Below, in pieces: positions 13,960 through 45,560 of a DNA stretch of 64,000 nt. A program made the translations under genes and the position numbers. Each line of letters opens with the position of its first letter. Position 1 is the stretch's first letter. The stretch spans positions 14,232,618 through 14,296,617 of the forward strand of contig NC_083639.1 of assembly GCF_963576545.1 (NCBI RefSeq), read 5' to 3'. The DNA is from Limanda limanda (lineage: Eukaryota; Chordata; Actinopteri; Pleuronectiformes; Pleuronectidae). The notes under the pieces are model-generated. The model did not search any database and was not told where the DNA came from. It saw only the letters and a program-made list of their open reading frames with translations.

Positions 13960-16900
13960 CGGTGAGCTGCATGCTATGTTGTCACACGATGAGTTGCTCT
14001 CTACCAGTTCCATATGCTTCCAGTCATCTGACGGGTTCCTTTCTCTTTTCCTTTTTCTCTTGGCCTATTTATAAATACACAAAGTTGTCCGGACATCCTG
14101 GCCTTGGCCAGAGACTCTGGTTAAGAATGGTTGAACCACCGAGACACAAATTAGTTCATGTTTCATTCCAATGTCTCTGAGGAGGCTGGTTTGTTGTGGG
14201 GCAGAAGCCTCTGCATGCACAGGAGATGTATCTGAGGATGTATAATAGTGTCCATTGTTAGGATTATGCTGGTAAGCCAATAGTCTCTCTGTAGAAGAGC
14301 AATTGACCTCAGCTGGCCTATTGTCATCCAGGAATAGTTTACCTTTATACGCTGTGGGTCAACAAACATTATACAGCAATTACAGACTGTTACATTGGGG
14401 AGAAGAAAATTGCAGTACTCTGTGCTAACATAGTACTTCTATGTTACCACAGTATAAGGTTTTCACAGTAATATATATTTTCTGGATGAACCGTCTGACT
14501 TGTGCTGACGCCCATAAGTCATTTCAAACTCCAAATTACATTTTCACCATCACAGCTGTCTCGTGAGGATGAGGCAATTGGGCGACCAGCTGCCTCCTCT
14601 GTAAATGCTTCCATGGAGTGTTTTGCCCCTCACGACCATTGTGTCACTGTGAATGTGCTCGTCTGTGTCAAGTCATCTGTCAAGTCAGAACTGGGTGTCC
14701 AATGAGGAAGTTGCAGGAAGTGATTCAGTAACATGACGACGATATTTTGAATCTCCATCAAACGCATTCAACTTGAGCTCAGAGGGCGAGGCAACAAATT
14801 TGTCAATTACAGAGGTGATTAATGCTGACTTGAACAACTTGCTGACTTAATTTTATAATATATTATATATTATAATAGGCCTGCTCTTGTTTACCTTTAG
14901 AGTTAGACAATGTGCCTTTTAAGTTTGGCCAAAGCCTTTCTCCTTGAGTCTTTGGCTCACAGAATAATAAGAACAAATTTAGTTATTTTGCCAATGACAG
15001 TGAAAGCACTAATGACATTACTCGTGGCTAATACTGTTCCTGTCACTGGTTAGAAGAAAAAAGAAAGGGTTGTAATTACATTGAATCATCACAAAGATCA
15101 TATAGAGAGAAAACTTATTGCAAAATATGTATTCCTTTATTTATCATATGTGACAAAGTTCCCCTTCTGGACATGACCCTGTGATGCTGCAGACATATCT
15201 TAGACTAAATGCCATAATGTTCATTGTGGATATCAAAAGACTTGAGCTAATAATAGTAATAAATAGTATTATAGTGACAAATCTGACAGTTTACGTCACA
15301 CGGGACTTGACATTGTGAATACAATACGTAACATTACTCAGGGTTCAGTAAAACGGTCATCTTTTGAACCACGGCGGAGTAAAAAGATAATTACGTACAG
15401 TGTACTTGACATTTCATGGCTCAAGTAAAAATGTCACTTCGATTTTAAAAACAAAACATTCTCTGGGTTGTGATAGAGAAATTGTAATTCTAGTATTCAC
15501 AGTCGATTTGTCAGTGGGTATCACTCCTCGTATGCACTCCTCGCTGATTACATGGACTGCGGCTCAAAAGCAAGTTGTGAGTGGGAATGTCAGGTTGCCA
15601 TTTTCTTATGATTGGCTGATGAAAGGTATAATTTGGGACTGCCAAGACAGCAACTTCAAAAGCTCCCAATGCCATATTAGGCTGGAATGTGAAAGCTGTC
15701 CAGGCAAAAAATGATCCAATTTTCTACTGGCTTTAATTACAAAGAGGATCCCCTTTCATTGGTGGGGCAATTGCTGTCCATTTCTGAAGACCATTGTGGA
15801 AAATTATCAAGTCAAGCATATCCAGAACGCTTAAATCTGGACTGTTTTAGAGTGGCCATGGCATGATTATATCATTTTTGAAACTCACATATCCACAGGC
15901 TCTGTAAAACAACCTTCAAAATGATGGAAATGTAGAGAGAGTTGTGTGCCAAGGGTAAACAATGCAAGACACAACTATAACACTGATGGCCACAGTCCAA
16001 TCACTCAATGTCCAAGACCTTGTTTCTTTAATAACCATTCTGTTTGTGCTTGTGGTGAACAAAATAAAAGAACAAAATGAAATAAATGGGTAAATGGTAA
16101 TTTGCCTTGTAACTGTGCCTTTTTCTAAAGTTTCCCTTTCTTGGCTGACACCACGCCAGCAAAATAAAAACACAAATTGTGGTTAATCCTTGGAGCAGAG
16201 ACATTGTGCCTGTAGCCTGCTGGTAATGGGCAATGCCCTTTCTAATCAAAATAAAGTTAAGCATTTGTAACAGCAACTTCATTATGGAAAATCCAATTTG
16301 TGATTGCAACATCTCTACTGAACCTATGAGTAGCTCTTTGTTGGTCCAACAGCAAAGCTGCATGTCTTTTCCATGATTAGTTTTCCAGGAAACTTACATG
16401 AACATGACCTTGCATGCAATGCTTATGATTCATATGCAAAAACTGGATTATGGTTATTATGGTTGTAAAAAGAATCGACATCTAAGTATTCTCAGACATG
16501 CAAACTCATGTAAAGAGAACAGAACCCAGAGATAATGTGTGGGGATACACACAAGACCCCATTCTTTTTCCCATAGTCACACACACACACACATCTGCAT
16601 ATAGTCATGTTTACACACTCTCATCCAGTCTGTATTAAAATAATGACATTATCTATCTGATCACCCTTTGTTTGAGAGTAACTTGAAATAGTACTCTTTA
16701 ATATTTATTGTTCACTTACTTAATATGACACCATGAGGCAAAGACAGAAACTCAGATGACTTGGACATGAGTCAAACATCTATTCTGGCAGCAGCTCCAA
16801 GTATCTTTTCTTCCTGGCTCTAAAAAGGCTTCTTCTATTTGTCTTGTTGAATAATGCCAACCAAAACAAACTATGAGTTAATTTAGCGCCTTGGCAAATG

Positions 16901-18844
16901 CTTCCCTCTCTACCCCCACCTGTCAGATCTTGTCAGACTATATGTGACAAGGAGAAGGACAAGAAGAAAATGGACCATTCTCACAGATTTGGGTCGTGTC
17001 CAGAGGCTTATTTGTAAGCCTGCAGGGTGGGACAGGTAAGCTTCCACCTCAAAGGCAACTGCTCCCTCCCATGTAATTGCTCTTCATCAGATCAAGATGC
17101 ATAACATTCCTTCAGACTGCTTCAAGTGACTACTGCCAAAAGACAGAGAAGGCTAACTGCCATCAAAGGGGACAATCTCAGATCTGGATCAGCAGTGGCT
17201 GATGGGATAGCGTTGTGTCATTAGCCTAGGTTTCAGAATACAACCTATTAATAAACAGCACATATAGTGAAAAAGCACACTGATGGACTTGAACCAGGCA
17301 AAACACAAGAGGAAAACGTAAGCCCAATGGGCCACAACATGTATTAAAGAGCCCTTACACAAAACAGAGTTATTCACCCTAATAAGTGATACTCTTATCA
17401 GAGCCAGCACTGTTCTAGCGAGTCAGAGGAAGGATGCATCCCCAGGCAAAGCAGAGATAAGGGCCTTTGATAGAATTAAGCCAACGTCAAACAGCCAATA
17501 GATGAGTTCTATGAAGATAAAGCAGCCAGGACTGACAGGTCTGATAATAGTCCAAATAAAGAGAAAGTGGAGATTAAGGGGTTCCTTTTCAGACAGTTAA
17601 GTGGACTGCCCAGAGGATACTCCAAAACATGGCTCATCTGTCACAGACGGGAGGAATGGATACCATCACTGACGCTTCGTATAGGGATAGATCGTATCTA
17701 GGAATGTACAGCGGCTGAGAGAGTTCAACGCACTGCGGCCGAAGAAAACACATGCAAATATACAATAAACAAGTAAAAAATAAAAGTTGAATTACATGCG
17801 CTACAACTGCACAAAACGTAACAAGGAAAAGCACCAAAAGCGAACGCACGGCAAGTAGCACAGAGGAGCTACATGCACAGCTTGTTGTTCAATGCTACAT
17901 TGAACCATTATAAAAAAATTCCACCACCACTGATGAGTAACCAACTTCACAAACTCCAAAAGTCGTGTTCAGATTCATCTCTTCAGCTTTGTCTTTGCTA
18001 CTTGCAGCATGTTTCTATATAAGGCTGATCCATCTAACAACAGCTCAAGATCCTCTATCAGTCTGCTCGGCCTGAATCTCAGAACCCATTGGCAAATGTT
18101 GAACAACGAAATAGCCTTTGTGTGCAACGGCCAATATTTGTACTTTGTGTCGCTTTCTTTACGTCAACACAACATTTTGGTTAATCTCTTTAAACAGCTA
18201 TCTGCATGTGAATGAAGATAAAATAAAAATAACCGACAGCCAATTTGGTCAATTTGTTTTTGCTCTCCACATGGACTGTTTACCTGTGTGCAACTAATAA
18301 CGGCGCGAACAGAAAGCCTCCAGCCCCAAAATCTTGTCCCATGCCCCAAAAAATTCAGCATATTCACATGTAGAATCCCTTTATTGAGATTATCGCGGCC
18401 TCAAACTCTGCTCACATAGTCCTGTTATGTGTCCTGCTGCCAGTCTGGCTCTCTACCAGTGATGCTGCTGATCACTGCCTGTCCCCTTCTCCAACTCAGA
18501 GCTCTAGTTCTACTGCGTGGTTCAAGTTTTAATGGCAGTTTGATTTTTTTCATTTCTTATGGCAGTAGCAATATTCAACTCCAATTATTCTGCCTTATTA
18601 TTCTGGGTCTTACATGATATGTCCTTGTGTACTGTATTTTTTTCCGTACAATATAATATTCTGCAGCTGCTGTAGCACTTTGGCCCAAAACAAATTTCCC
18701 CTTGGGAATACTAAAGTGTATTTGATTGGAAAACGTCTATTCAAACCTAACAATTCCTGCAATTGAAAGAGTGTGAGAAAACGTACAAGAAAAGATATTA
18801 GGTAGATGGATAAATGGTTAGAATGGACAAAACGTTTAAATGGA

Positions 18845-20062
18845 CAGTGTTGGGAAGGATACTTTGAAAACGTATTCCGTTACAGAATACATGCACAAAA
18901 ATGTAATCTGTAACGTATTCCATTACATTAACTTATCTGAGTAACGTATTCTGAATACTTGGAATACTTCCGGTTTGTATTGCATTTTTTAAGTGTATGA
19001 TTGCGGCGTTTTTATAGTCAGGGGAGCAGCAGCAGTTTAAACTCTCTCTCCACCGATGCTGCGGGCCGCTGGATGTCCGGCTCCCATCCACTCCCACCTC
19101 TGTGCCGGTCCCACCAGAGGCTGAAGGACCCCCCCCTGTGCCAAGGCTGCCTCGCGCCGTGCTACGATCGTTTCGGCGTCGAGTCTATTTTAGTTTGAGC
19201 TTGACGCGAGCGTATCGCTCCAGGAAACACACTGAAAAATGATTTTAAACGATATTGATGACATATTTTATATGATTTATAAGCATGCATCCCATAGTTT
19301 GTATTCCCCTTCTGTTGTCCTGGAGTTTTAAATTTACCAATTTGACCGATCACATTATTAAATGCCCCCCTCTGCCCCTCCATACAGACACACAAGCAGT
19401 CATAAAGATAAAAAGAGAGGGGGGGGGGGCGGAGAATACGTAATTTACCCTCCACACCCGACATTGAATGGAGCAAACAGCGGAGAAGTTCTTGAAGATG
19501 GATGACATTAAATTGGGACGCTGTTGCAGTTAATGTTGGAGCAAGAAGTGACTATATGCTTTTATACTACTGGGTCAACGGGTGATATTATTTTAGCGTC
19601 GCTTCAGCGTCCGGTGTGAACCCGGCGTGCCTCGCTGGCCTCCTGCAGAGCCATGACAGCAGAGCTCTGGGAGCGCAGGTCGGTCTTCTCTCATCAGGCG
19701 CAGGAAGGGCAGCTTGCGGATCAGCAGCTCCGTAGATTTCTGGTAGCGACGGAACTCTCTCAGAGCCTCGGTCCCGAGCCGGTCGCGGTGAGGCTTCTTC
19801 ACGCCGCCGGGGTCCCGGGCGCTCATACGGCAGCCCTGGTCTCCAGCTGCTTCCTGGGGGCTTTGCCTCCGGTGGATTTACGAGACAGTGATTAAACTCG
19901 TGAAACAGAGAAGTACCGTCATGTAATCCACTGATTTCAACAATGTAACTGTATTCTGAATACCATCTATTTAATTTGTAACTGTAACGGAATACAGTTA
20001 CTCATAATTTGTATTCTAAATACGTAACGCCGTTACATGTATTCCGTTACTCCCCAACACTG
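18845..20062. mobile_element. Non-autonomous hAT-type DNA transposon
   Basis: The 1218-bp element starts CAGTGTTGGGAAGGATAC and ends with the inverse form CCCCAACACTG. The subterminal parts carry many inverted copies of the CGTATTCCGTTAC / GTAACGGAATAC type. It is flanked by a perfect 8-bp direct repeat, TAAATGGA, at 18837-18844 and 20063-20070. CAGTG termini plus an 8-bp target-site duplication are hallmarks of the hAT superfamily. No transposase frame is visible, so it needs transposase in trans. The AT-rich ends enclose a GC-rich core at about 19015-19230 and 19600-19890, unlike the surroundings; the second GC-rich part is histone H3-derived. Superfamily is secure on the TSD; the exact family is not. 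Confidence 0.85.
19628..19882 (-). pseudogene. Histone H3 fragment inside hAT element
   Basis: Read on the minus strand, codons from 19882 downward give [13 protein letters not shown], then after a one-base frameshift [28 protein letters not shown] and, after a deletion of about 20 bp with a second frame change, [14 protein letters not shown]. These match replication-type histone H3 from about residue 8 to 98. The start codon region, the C-terminal third of the histone fold and the 3' stem-loop are absent, and there is a stop in the first frame. It is therefore a decayed copy, not a working histone. It lies wholly between the terminal repeats of the hAT element, in antisense to the plus strand. 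Confidence 0.9.
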
Positions 20063-20070
20063 TAAATGGA

Positions 20071-21290
20071 TTGGTAAAAGATGTGGAAATAATACTTAAG
20101 ATTGTATAACAGTTGGCTAACAGAGTAAATCAATATTAGAAACAGCTCAATGTTACAGATAAACAGTTGAAATAAGTAGCTAAGGGGCGCCCCCCCCACT
20201 CTCTACCCACACTTCCCAAACAAGTTAGCTTAAAGCACTGGCTAGAACAGTTTGACATTGTGATGAATGAACTATTGTAAAGCTAATGAAGCAGTTAGCT
20301 AAACATAAAGCTGTTTAAATTTAGTTGGTCTAAAAGTGAATATTTATGGCTGTACTTTGGTTATGTATAAAAATTTAACTTTAAGCATTGAGATTCAGTG
20401 TATAATTAATCCGTATGGACATGTTAAAATAGTGCAGTTAAACAAGTCCTCATCTGAAATGGATTTGAGGTTTGCTGCAGCAGACAAATGTTGAGAACCA
20501 CTGATTCAGAGAATGAGAGTGACCTGATGAATGTTTTTCAGTATGTGATGGAAAACAGTGTGTGGTTGTGTGTGCACTTGTGTGATTGGACTTTTTGAGG
20601 AACATGTTGAACGTCTTCAGAAACATGGATACGGTCGTATTATTATGAATAAGTTATAAATAACTAGGTTTCTCATGTTTCATGTAAATGTAAAGAGTCA
20701 AACCAAAGTTACCAATGTTCAGGGTAAAAAACTGAACATAGGGAGATACAAATATTTTTTTTGCCAGTTATCCTATTTCCCATTCAAACCCATCACAGTA
20801 CATGCTTGCAGCAAGCTGTTAAAGTTATAATGTGTTTTATCCCGTGGTAAGATAAAAGCTAGGAAACTTTAATGCTCGGTTAGCTCACATCAACACATTA
20901 GGTATCAAAAGGGCAATCATGCCTTAGTTTGAGCCAATAACCTCGGTCCCTAAATAGCTGCTCTCTTTCCACAGTCAAAGCTGAAAGAGTGAATGAAAAA
21001 ACAAATGATGAGGAGTTAATGCTGAGGCGGCAGAAACGGAGAGACAGTACCAGCACTCAGCTGTAACACAGTCTGGCACAACACTAACAAAGGAAATGAG
21101 CAAACCACACAGCAAATAACAGACTTTTATTCAACACTCTGGGCCCCCACCACTTACATCTGAGTGCCAACGCCAGTCACTTACAAATAAATGGATTTAT
21201 GAGGAATATTACGCACAAATAACTACATTTGTCTAGACAGGACATTAGTTTGGATTTACTCTCACTGGCAGGATCAAGTTCAATTTTCTT
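20071..21290. other. Intergenic DNA, nothing recognised
   Basis: AT-rich unique sequence between the hAT element and the 3' end of the Myb/SANT-like gene. A short C run lies near 20188. No exon or element boundary was recognised. Confidence 0.5.
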
Positions 21291-21297
21291 ATATATG

Positions 21298-22381
21298 TTT
21301 ATTGGTATATGTCAAACATTTACAGCTTTCAAATTTGCACTTGGCATGGCAGGAATCAGTAAATAAACAAAATGTCTCACAGTGTGAAGCTACACGAATG
21401 AATTGGAATTTCAGGCCAGGAAAAACACAAATTATGGTTTCTACGAAATATAAATCAATTTCAAGAATTACACAATTTAGTATGTGAATTTCTACAGTTA
21501 CTGTGTATAGCATGATGCATTAGCCCATTTATTAATACGTCATCTGTCAACATAGACGGATGGTAAGGTCATATATCACACTTATGACATACGCTTTAAT
21601 CAAAAGCTGCTTTGAGTTTCCAATACGAACTTACTCATGTATTCAAGCAACAACTGATTTACATTGGACCAGAATTTCACTCTACATGGTCACATTTGTT
21701 TAAATCAGATACAATACAACTCGGTACAGTTTGGATTTTATTATTCTGCAGTCATTTTCTCTTTTCAATATGACACTAAAGTGGTAATAATGTAACGCAA
21801 TACATTATGAATCCCTATTCTTCCATTGTGCTACAGATTTTATGATGTATAACAGTGTTACACAAAGTTGGACAGTCGGTCATAAAATATAATTTCTCCT
21901 AAAGACATCACTGAAGAAAAAACACAAAAATCATTTCCTCACTCAAACATCCTCATAATACTGAGAGCTCTGTACAGACAGATAGACAGACAGGAAAGAC
22001 AAAACTGTTTTCACCCGTACAGGAATAAATATTGAATACAATCTGAGTCATTGAAAAACACATTCATTTGGAAACAAAACCACATATTACTTGATGGATG
22101 CAGAATATCTTCAGACTTTTATTTGAGCTGTTACCAACAGATCACATGAAGATTATTATTCAGCATAAACGGACAAACCTAATGAGAGTCTCACAACAAC
22201 GGAATGACGAATGGGTCTTCACCCTGAATAAAGTGTTTTTGGTGTTTCCCTCCTCTCTACTACAGAAAACATTACAGATTTAATCTGTAAAACTGAAATC
22301 ATAATACTCATTGGATTTCCACGAGCCACATTTCACAGGCGACAGTCACATAAGGCTGCAACTGAGTTTCCTACAATTGTG
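21298..22381 (-). other. Probable 3' UTR of Myb/SANT-like gene
   Basis: Minus-strand sequence after the stop codon at 22382. A canonical AATAAA (plus-strand TTTATT at 21298-21303) could end a UTR of about 1.1 kb. Which poly(A) signal is used is inferred. Confidence 0.4.
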
Positions 22382-23636
22382 TTAGTCCTTTTTGAGTGGC
22401 TCTTCCATTTTCTTTTTCATCAGCTTAATTTTTAGCGTGTAATATTCCTCTTGCAGCTTGAGGACAGCCTCTTGTCTTCGCAGCACAGACATTTCCAAAT
22501 CCATTCGTTCTTGCAAAGCTGTGCAGTGCACCGAAGTTGGAGAAGTAGAGCCAGGAGTATACGAGTGTTCTCCAGAGGCAGTAAAGATGGCCGCATGGGG
22601 AGTACTGAACTGTACTGCAAGGGATTTAGGAATATTTGTAAAAGCAGAAAACTTTTGCTCTGCTGGAGAAGTGGATGAATGTGGATAGGAGAGGAACTCG
22701 TGGTCGGTCAGTGAACGTTTGTTTGGGAAACCTTCATCACTTCTGTGGTCGTTTCCATTCTGATCACAGCTGAAATGGGGGAAAGACACAATTTTTCACA
22801 TCTCCAACCATGTGCATAGTTACCTCCAATAAAATCTGCGTCTAGTGAATTTAAATCTTGTTTTAAAATAGGGTTTCCTTTAAGGGATGTTGGGAATTTG
22901 AAGAAGTATGGACTCTACTGAGTGCCATTCTAGGTTAAGGTTAAATTTGTCCAGATTCAAGATACAGTGACAAATTACCAGTAACTTTGGCAAAGTCTGA
23001 GCACTCGAGAGAAGCCACATATATAACAAATGTTTTACCTGTTTTGAGGAGTTTCCACAAAGTCTGACACTGAAGAGTCCTCTCGATCTTGCTGCAGCAT
23101 ATCTGAGAGGTTCATCACAGAAATCACGATTTGTGTCACAGTGCTGAATTCATCAAGGGACATGCCTTCATCTGTTGATAGAAAATGTATAAATTTAACA
23201 TATAAATAGAGATTTAGAATTGCAAATGTTTTATATATTTGTTAACTCTTAAAAACCCTCTTGGCTTTTGTAGTCTCAGATTGCAGATATAACACTGGTA
23301 TTATGAGTTCTAGCCACTGAAGGGCAGATTTCCATCACCTGTATCTGTTTGCCTTCCTTGTCGTTTGATCTCCTCCCTCGACTTTGCAAGCAGATTTTCC
23401 CACTTTTTGTTGCAGTCCGACACTGTTCGCTGAATCTGTGGGAAGGCGGTGTTGATGGATTGGGTGATTTCCTCCCAGGCTTGTCTCTTGTCTTGTACGG
23501 ATATTCCAGTGCTGCACTTCCCTCTGATTATCTCCCTCCTCTCCTGCATTAACTGGGCGAGAAGGAGACACTCCTGGTCTGTCCAGTTAGGTCTTCTTTT
23601 CCTGCTGGTCATCCCCTCAAGAAGTTGTAGAGGCAT
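22382..23636 (-). CDS. Myb/SANT-like DNA-binding domain protein, 272 residues
   Basis: Three coding exons on the minus strand: 23636-23339, 23171-23039 and 22769-22382. All junctions are GT-AG, phases agree, and the sum is 819 nt including TAA. Residues 12-92 form a Myb/SANT-like domain of the type in FSBP, NAIF1 and MSANTD3/4 (Myb_DNA-bind_5 style). The basic lead RKRRPNW, conserved tryptophans W18, W54 and W79, and the pattern DKRQAWEEI then KKWENL are visible. The middle exon (100-143) is acidic. The last exon is Ser/Thr/Pro-rich and ends in a charged helix (about 235-270) likely to be a coiled coil for dimerisation. A role as a nuclear DNA-binding factor is inferred from the domain. NAIF1 derives from a Harbinger transposon Myb-like protein, so a transposon origin is possible. 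An acceptor at 23644-23643 just upstream of the ATG implies a 5' non-coding exon. I cannot assign an orthologue name. Confidence 0.87.
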
Positions 23637-23642
23637 TTTTAT

Positions 23643-24094
23643 CTGAAAGAGACAGACAGAAATTCACACATATTGATTATATGATGGATTAAATACCATA
23701 AATTGCACATCCTTGCAGCACATTAATATCAATGAGAAATGTCAGCATGACTCTGTTGAACTGACCTGTTCAGCATGATCACCTGACTGCACAGAAAAAA
23801 CTTACACTTGAGTCTCTTTCACCTTAAGTTATTATATTTAAGATATTTTTTGAAATAGGAACATTTTCGCAGCCTGGAGCTGAATCAAGACGAGGAGTCA
23901 TTAGTTATCAGTCCAGGCTCTTGTAAGATGTGAATAATATGAAGCACGAACGAGGCTATTACGAATAAATCTTAATAAAACCTTAAGGTAAAACGTAAGG
24001 CTTTCTTCTCCGTCTCAGGGAAAAGTCCTGGTCGCAGGATGATGACGTGGTCTCCCGGTGACGTGTCAGATTGTTTACAGCTGCCCGGGACACC
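23643..24094. promoter_or_regulatory. Bidirectional promoter region, stx18 and Myb/SANT-like gene
   Basis: The two genes are divergent, with 458 bp between their start codons. Two TGACGT-core motifs lie 29-52 bp before the stx18 ATG: TGACGTGG at 24043-24050 and TGACGTGT at 24059-24066. The first is identical to the XBP1/ATF6 unfolded-protein-response element core; both also contain CRE/ATF half-sites. No TATA box is evident. Transcription start sites are not visible, so the borders are approximate. Confidence 0.6.
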
Positions 24095-40019
<15,925 letters not shown>

Positions 40020-40588
40020 CACAGCTGCCAGCATGGACTCTGTGGATATGCTGGGAAACTGCCTGGCTCTGGCACATACTGGTGATCTCATTAACAAGTG
40101 ATGACAACACTCAGACTGAATGTTCGGTTTCCCCAGATGAAGATTGTGCAGTCAAGTGGAGACGACAGTTTGCTCTTCCCTGATCTGAAGTATCAGTTTA
40201 TCTTTGTCCAGTGCTAAAAGGAAGCAGTGTTAATGTGTTTGAAAGCACTTCTGTGAAGGCAAGCTTTGTAGGGAGCACTGAATCCACTATCATTATTTGT
40301 ATGATTGGATGTTCTGTCTTTGTCTGCCTCTTAAGAATGAAAATGGTTTGATTGGCTGCTCCTGCTTTAATCTAACTGACTGAAAAACAAGTGCACTAAA
40401 GGATACTGTTTAGACTTGTGTCTCCTCATGTGTCATGTCTTTAAATAGATCATGAATATGTTTTCTGTGACACTAATGTATACATCACTGTCAAACCACT
40501 GACAATGTTTTGCCTTTATTTGAAACATCTGACAGCACAACTGTACTGACACACACTCACATTCAAGTTAAACTGAGCAATATTCTTA

Positions 40589-40594
40589 ATTAAA
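40589..40594 (+). other. stx18: Candidate poly(A) signal of stx18 (ATTAAA)
   Basis: The second most common vertebrate hexamer, 570 bp after the stx18 stop codon. It implies a 3' UTR of about 0.6 kb. No AATAAA lies between it and the stop that I noticed. Confidence 0.4.
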
Positions 40595-40956
40595 TTCTGT
40601 CTCTCTTAACCTCAGGACATCATTTTATGAGTTAATACATTTCAAATTTATGTCAAGCCTTCAGATAACATCAAGATGAGCAGCAACCAGTCACGGCCTG
40701 TCTTAGCCAAAGAGAAGAGGCCGTTCGACATGTTTGAGTCATGCAGCTCCTTGATAATTTCTGCTTAGCTGTTTATTCGGTTTAACCTATATTCGTAGAA
40801 AGTGCTTAGAAATGCCTCAATGATCATAACTCAAGAGAACATGAGCTGTGTGAGAGCATCGGTGTTGATGACAAAATGTATTCTTGAAACAGTTGAAGAA
40901 AATTCTCTTTTACTCACATGGATTCCACTTGAACATTGGTGTGAAATGTGGGCACT

Positions 40957-40962
40957 TTTATT
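40957..40962 (-). other. nsg1: Candidate poly(A) signal of nsg1 (AATAAA)
   Basis: Minus-strand AATAAA 1.15 kb after the nsg1 stop codon. Its use would put the nsg1 and stx18 3' ends a few hundred bases apart, tail to tail. Another copy near 40754 is possible. Confidence 0.4.
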
Positions 40963-41749
40963 TCAGTTTTTCAATTTAACATTTTTATGTAGCAAATGCA
41001 CTTCAATGGTAATCATTACATTGTTTGAAAAAAGTACAGAATCTGTGACAGTTTTAGTCAAATGACAAATACAGGGGGAAAAGCAACAGGACAAGCAACT
41101 ACTGTCGGATTGTTCCACTACATCAACCTAAGTCTAGTGTCTGTGATGGCTACCACCACCCATCAACGGTGACATGAATCAATGCGAAGCATTGCACAAT
41201 ACAGTGTCTTATCTAGCAATGCAAAAACATTCAATAGAGTAGCATAAAATGTATGCTATGAAAATTAACCTTTAAATAATGTGTAGCCTGCAGCAAAGAA
41301 AAGCACATGGTGATCACAAACAGTTCAGATGAACGGAGACAATCATTGACGCTGGTTAAAAAGACAATGCTCCAAATACTATAAACTCCTTAACAGCACT
41401 ATATGCAGAGAGCAGAATGGCCTCAATTAAATAACAATTAAAATGTTTGTTTTTTTCGCTGGTTTACAGTTTTCTTCCAGTTCAACCCTCATGTATTCAC
41501 AATATCATGACAGTAAAACGATGACCTCAGCGGCAGATATTTTTTAAAACTTACTGGACCGCAACAGGTCTGACATGCGCTATCAGTACATGATGTAACT
41601 GAAAAGGAAGCAAAACTGTATTATTATTATTAGAGTCGTGCGTGCATGTGCGTGAATACAAGCGACGCAGACACAAGATGGTTCACAGTAATTTCACAAT
41701 CTGAGTACTAAAGTGAGTTCTCTTACATATGTGTAAATGTACAAAGACA

Positions 41750-41753
<4 letters not shown>

Positions 41754-41780
<27 letters not shown>
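41754..41780. repeat. (TG)n microsatellite in nsg1 3' UTR
   Basis: Thirteen TG units on the plus strand, hence a (CA)n run in the nsg1 sense, within its probable 3' UTR. Confidence 0.9.
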
Positions 41781-41781
<1 letters not shown>

Positions 41782-42106
41782 GTGTTACTGTGGCTTTTTT
41801 CTACACGTATGCCACTCTTGTTTTGAAGTGTAAATAAATAACAACTTATGCTATTCAAACAAACCACGAGTCCACCCGACTGTAAGACTCACTTTGCTGA
41901 AAAACACGTTAAACAGTTCCACAGACTTCCTGCTACACGTCCACGGACCAAACTACACCAATGAGGCAGCACAGCACCTCAGGAACGAGAAGTTGATTTT
42001 TTCCGCCCTACAAAAAGCCGTGACACTCCGAGGTTTGCTTAAATGGCACAACCGTATTATTCATTTTTCCTACAGCAGGTGAGCCCACCTCCTGACCCCA
42101 GGTTGG

Positions 42107-45533
<3,427 letters not shown>

Positions 45534-45560
45534 TTTCCCAACACGGAGGAAAAGCACCAA

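Larger units (their letters stand above)
1..18836. other. Gene-free, AT-rich intergenic block
   Basis: I see no exon that I can support here on either strand. The longer open frames have no recognisable domain, no neighbouring splice partners, and several are translated CA/TG runs. The block holds microsatellites (listed separately), an 18-base G run at 13942-13959, and some GC-richer unique stretches (about 6420-6620 and 8830-9030) with homeodomain-type ATTA motifs that could be conserved regulatory DNA. In tetrapods the gene on this side of STX18 is MSX1/CYTL1; no coding trace of either was recognised. Confidence 0.6.

Noticed and set aside
19593..19826. Minus-strand frame with strong histone H3 similarity as a functional gene
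   Set aside because: Lacks both ends of H3, is frameshifted and internally deleted, and lies inside a transposon.
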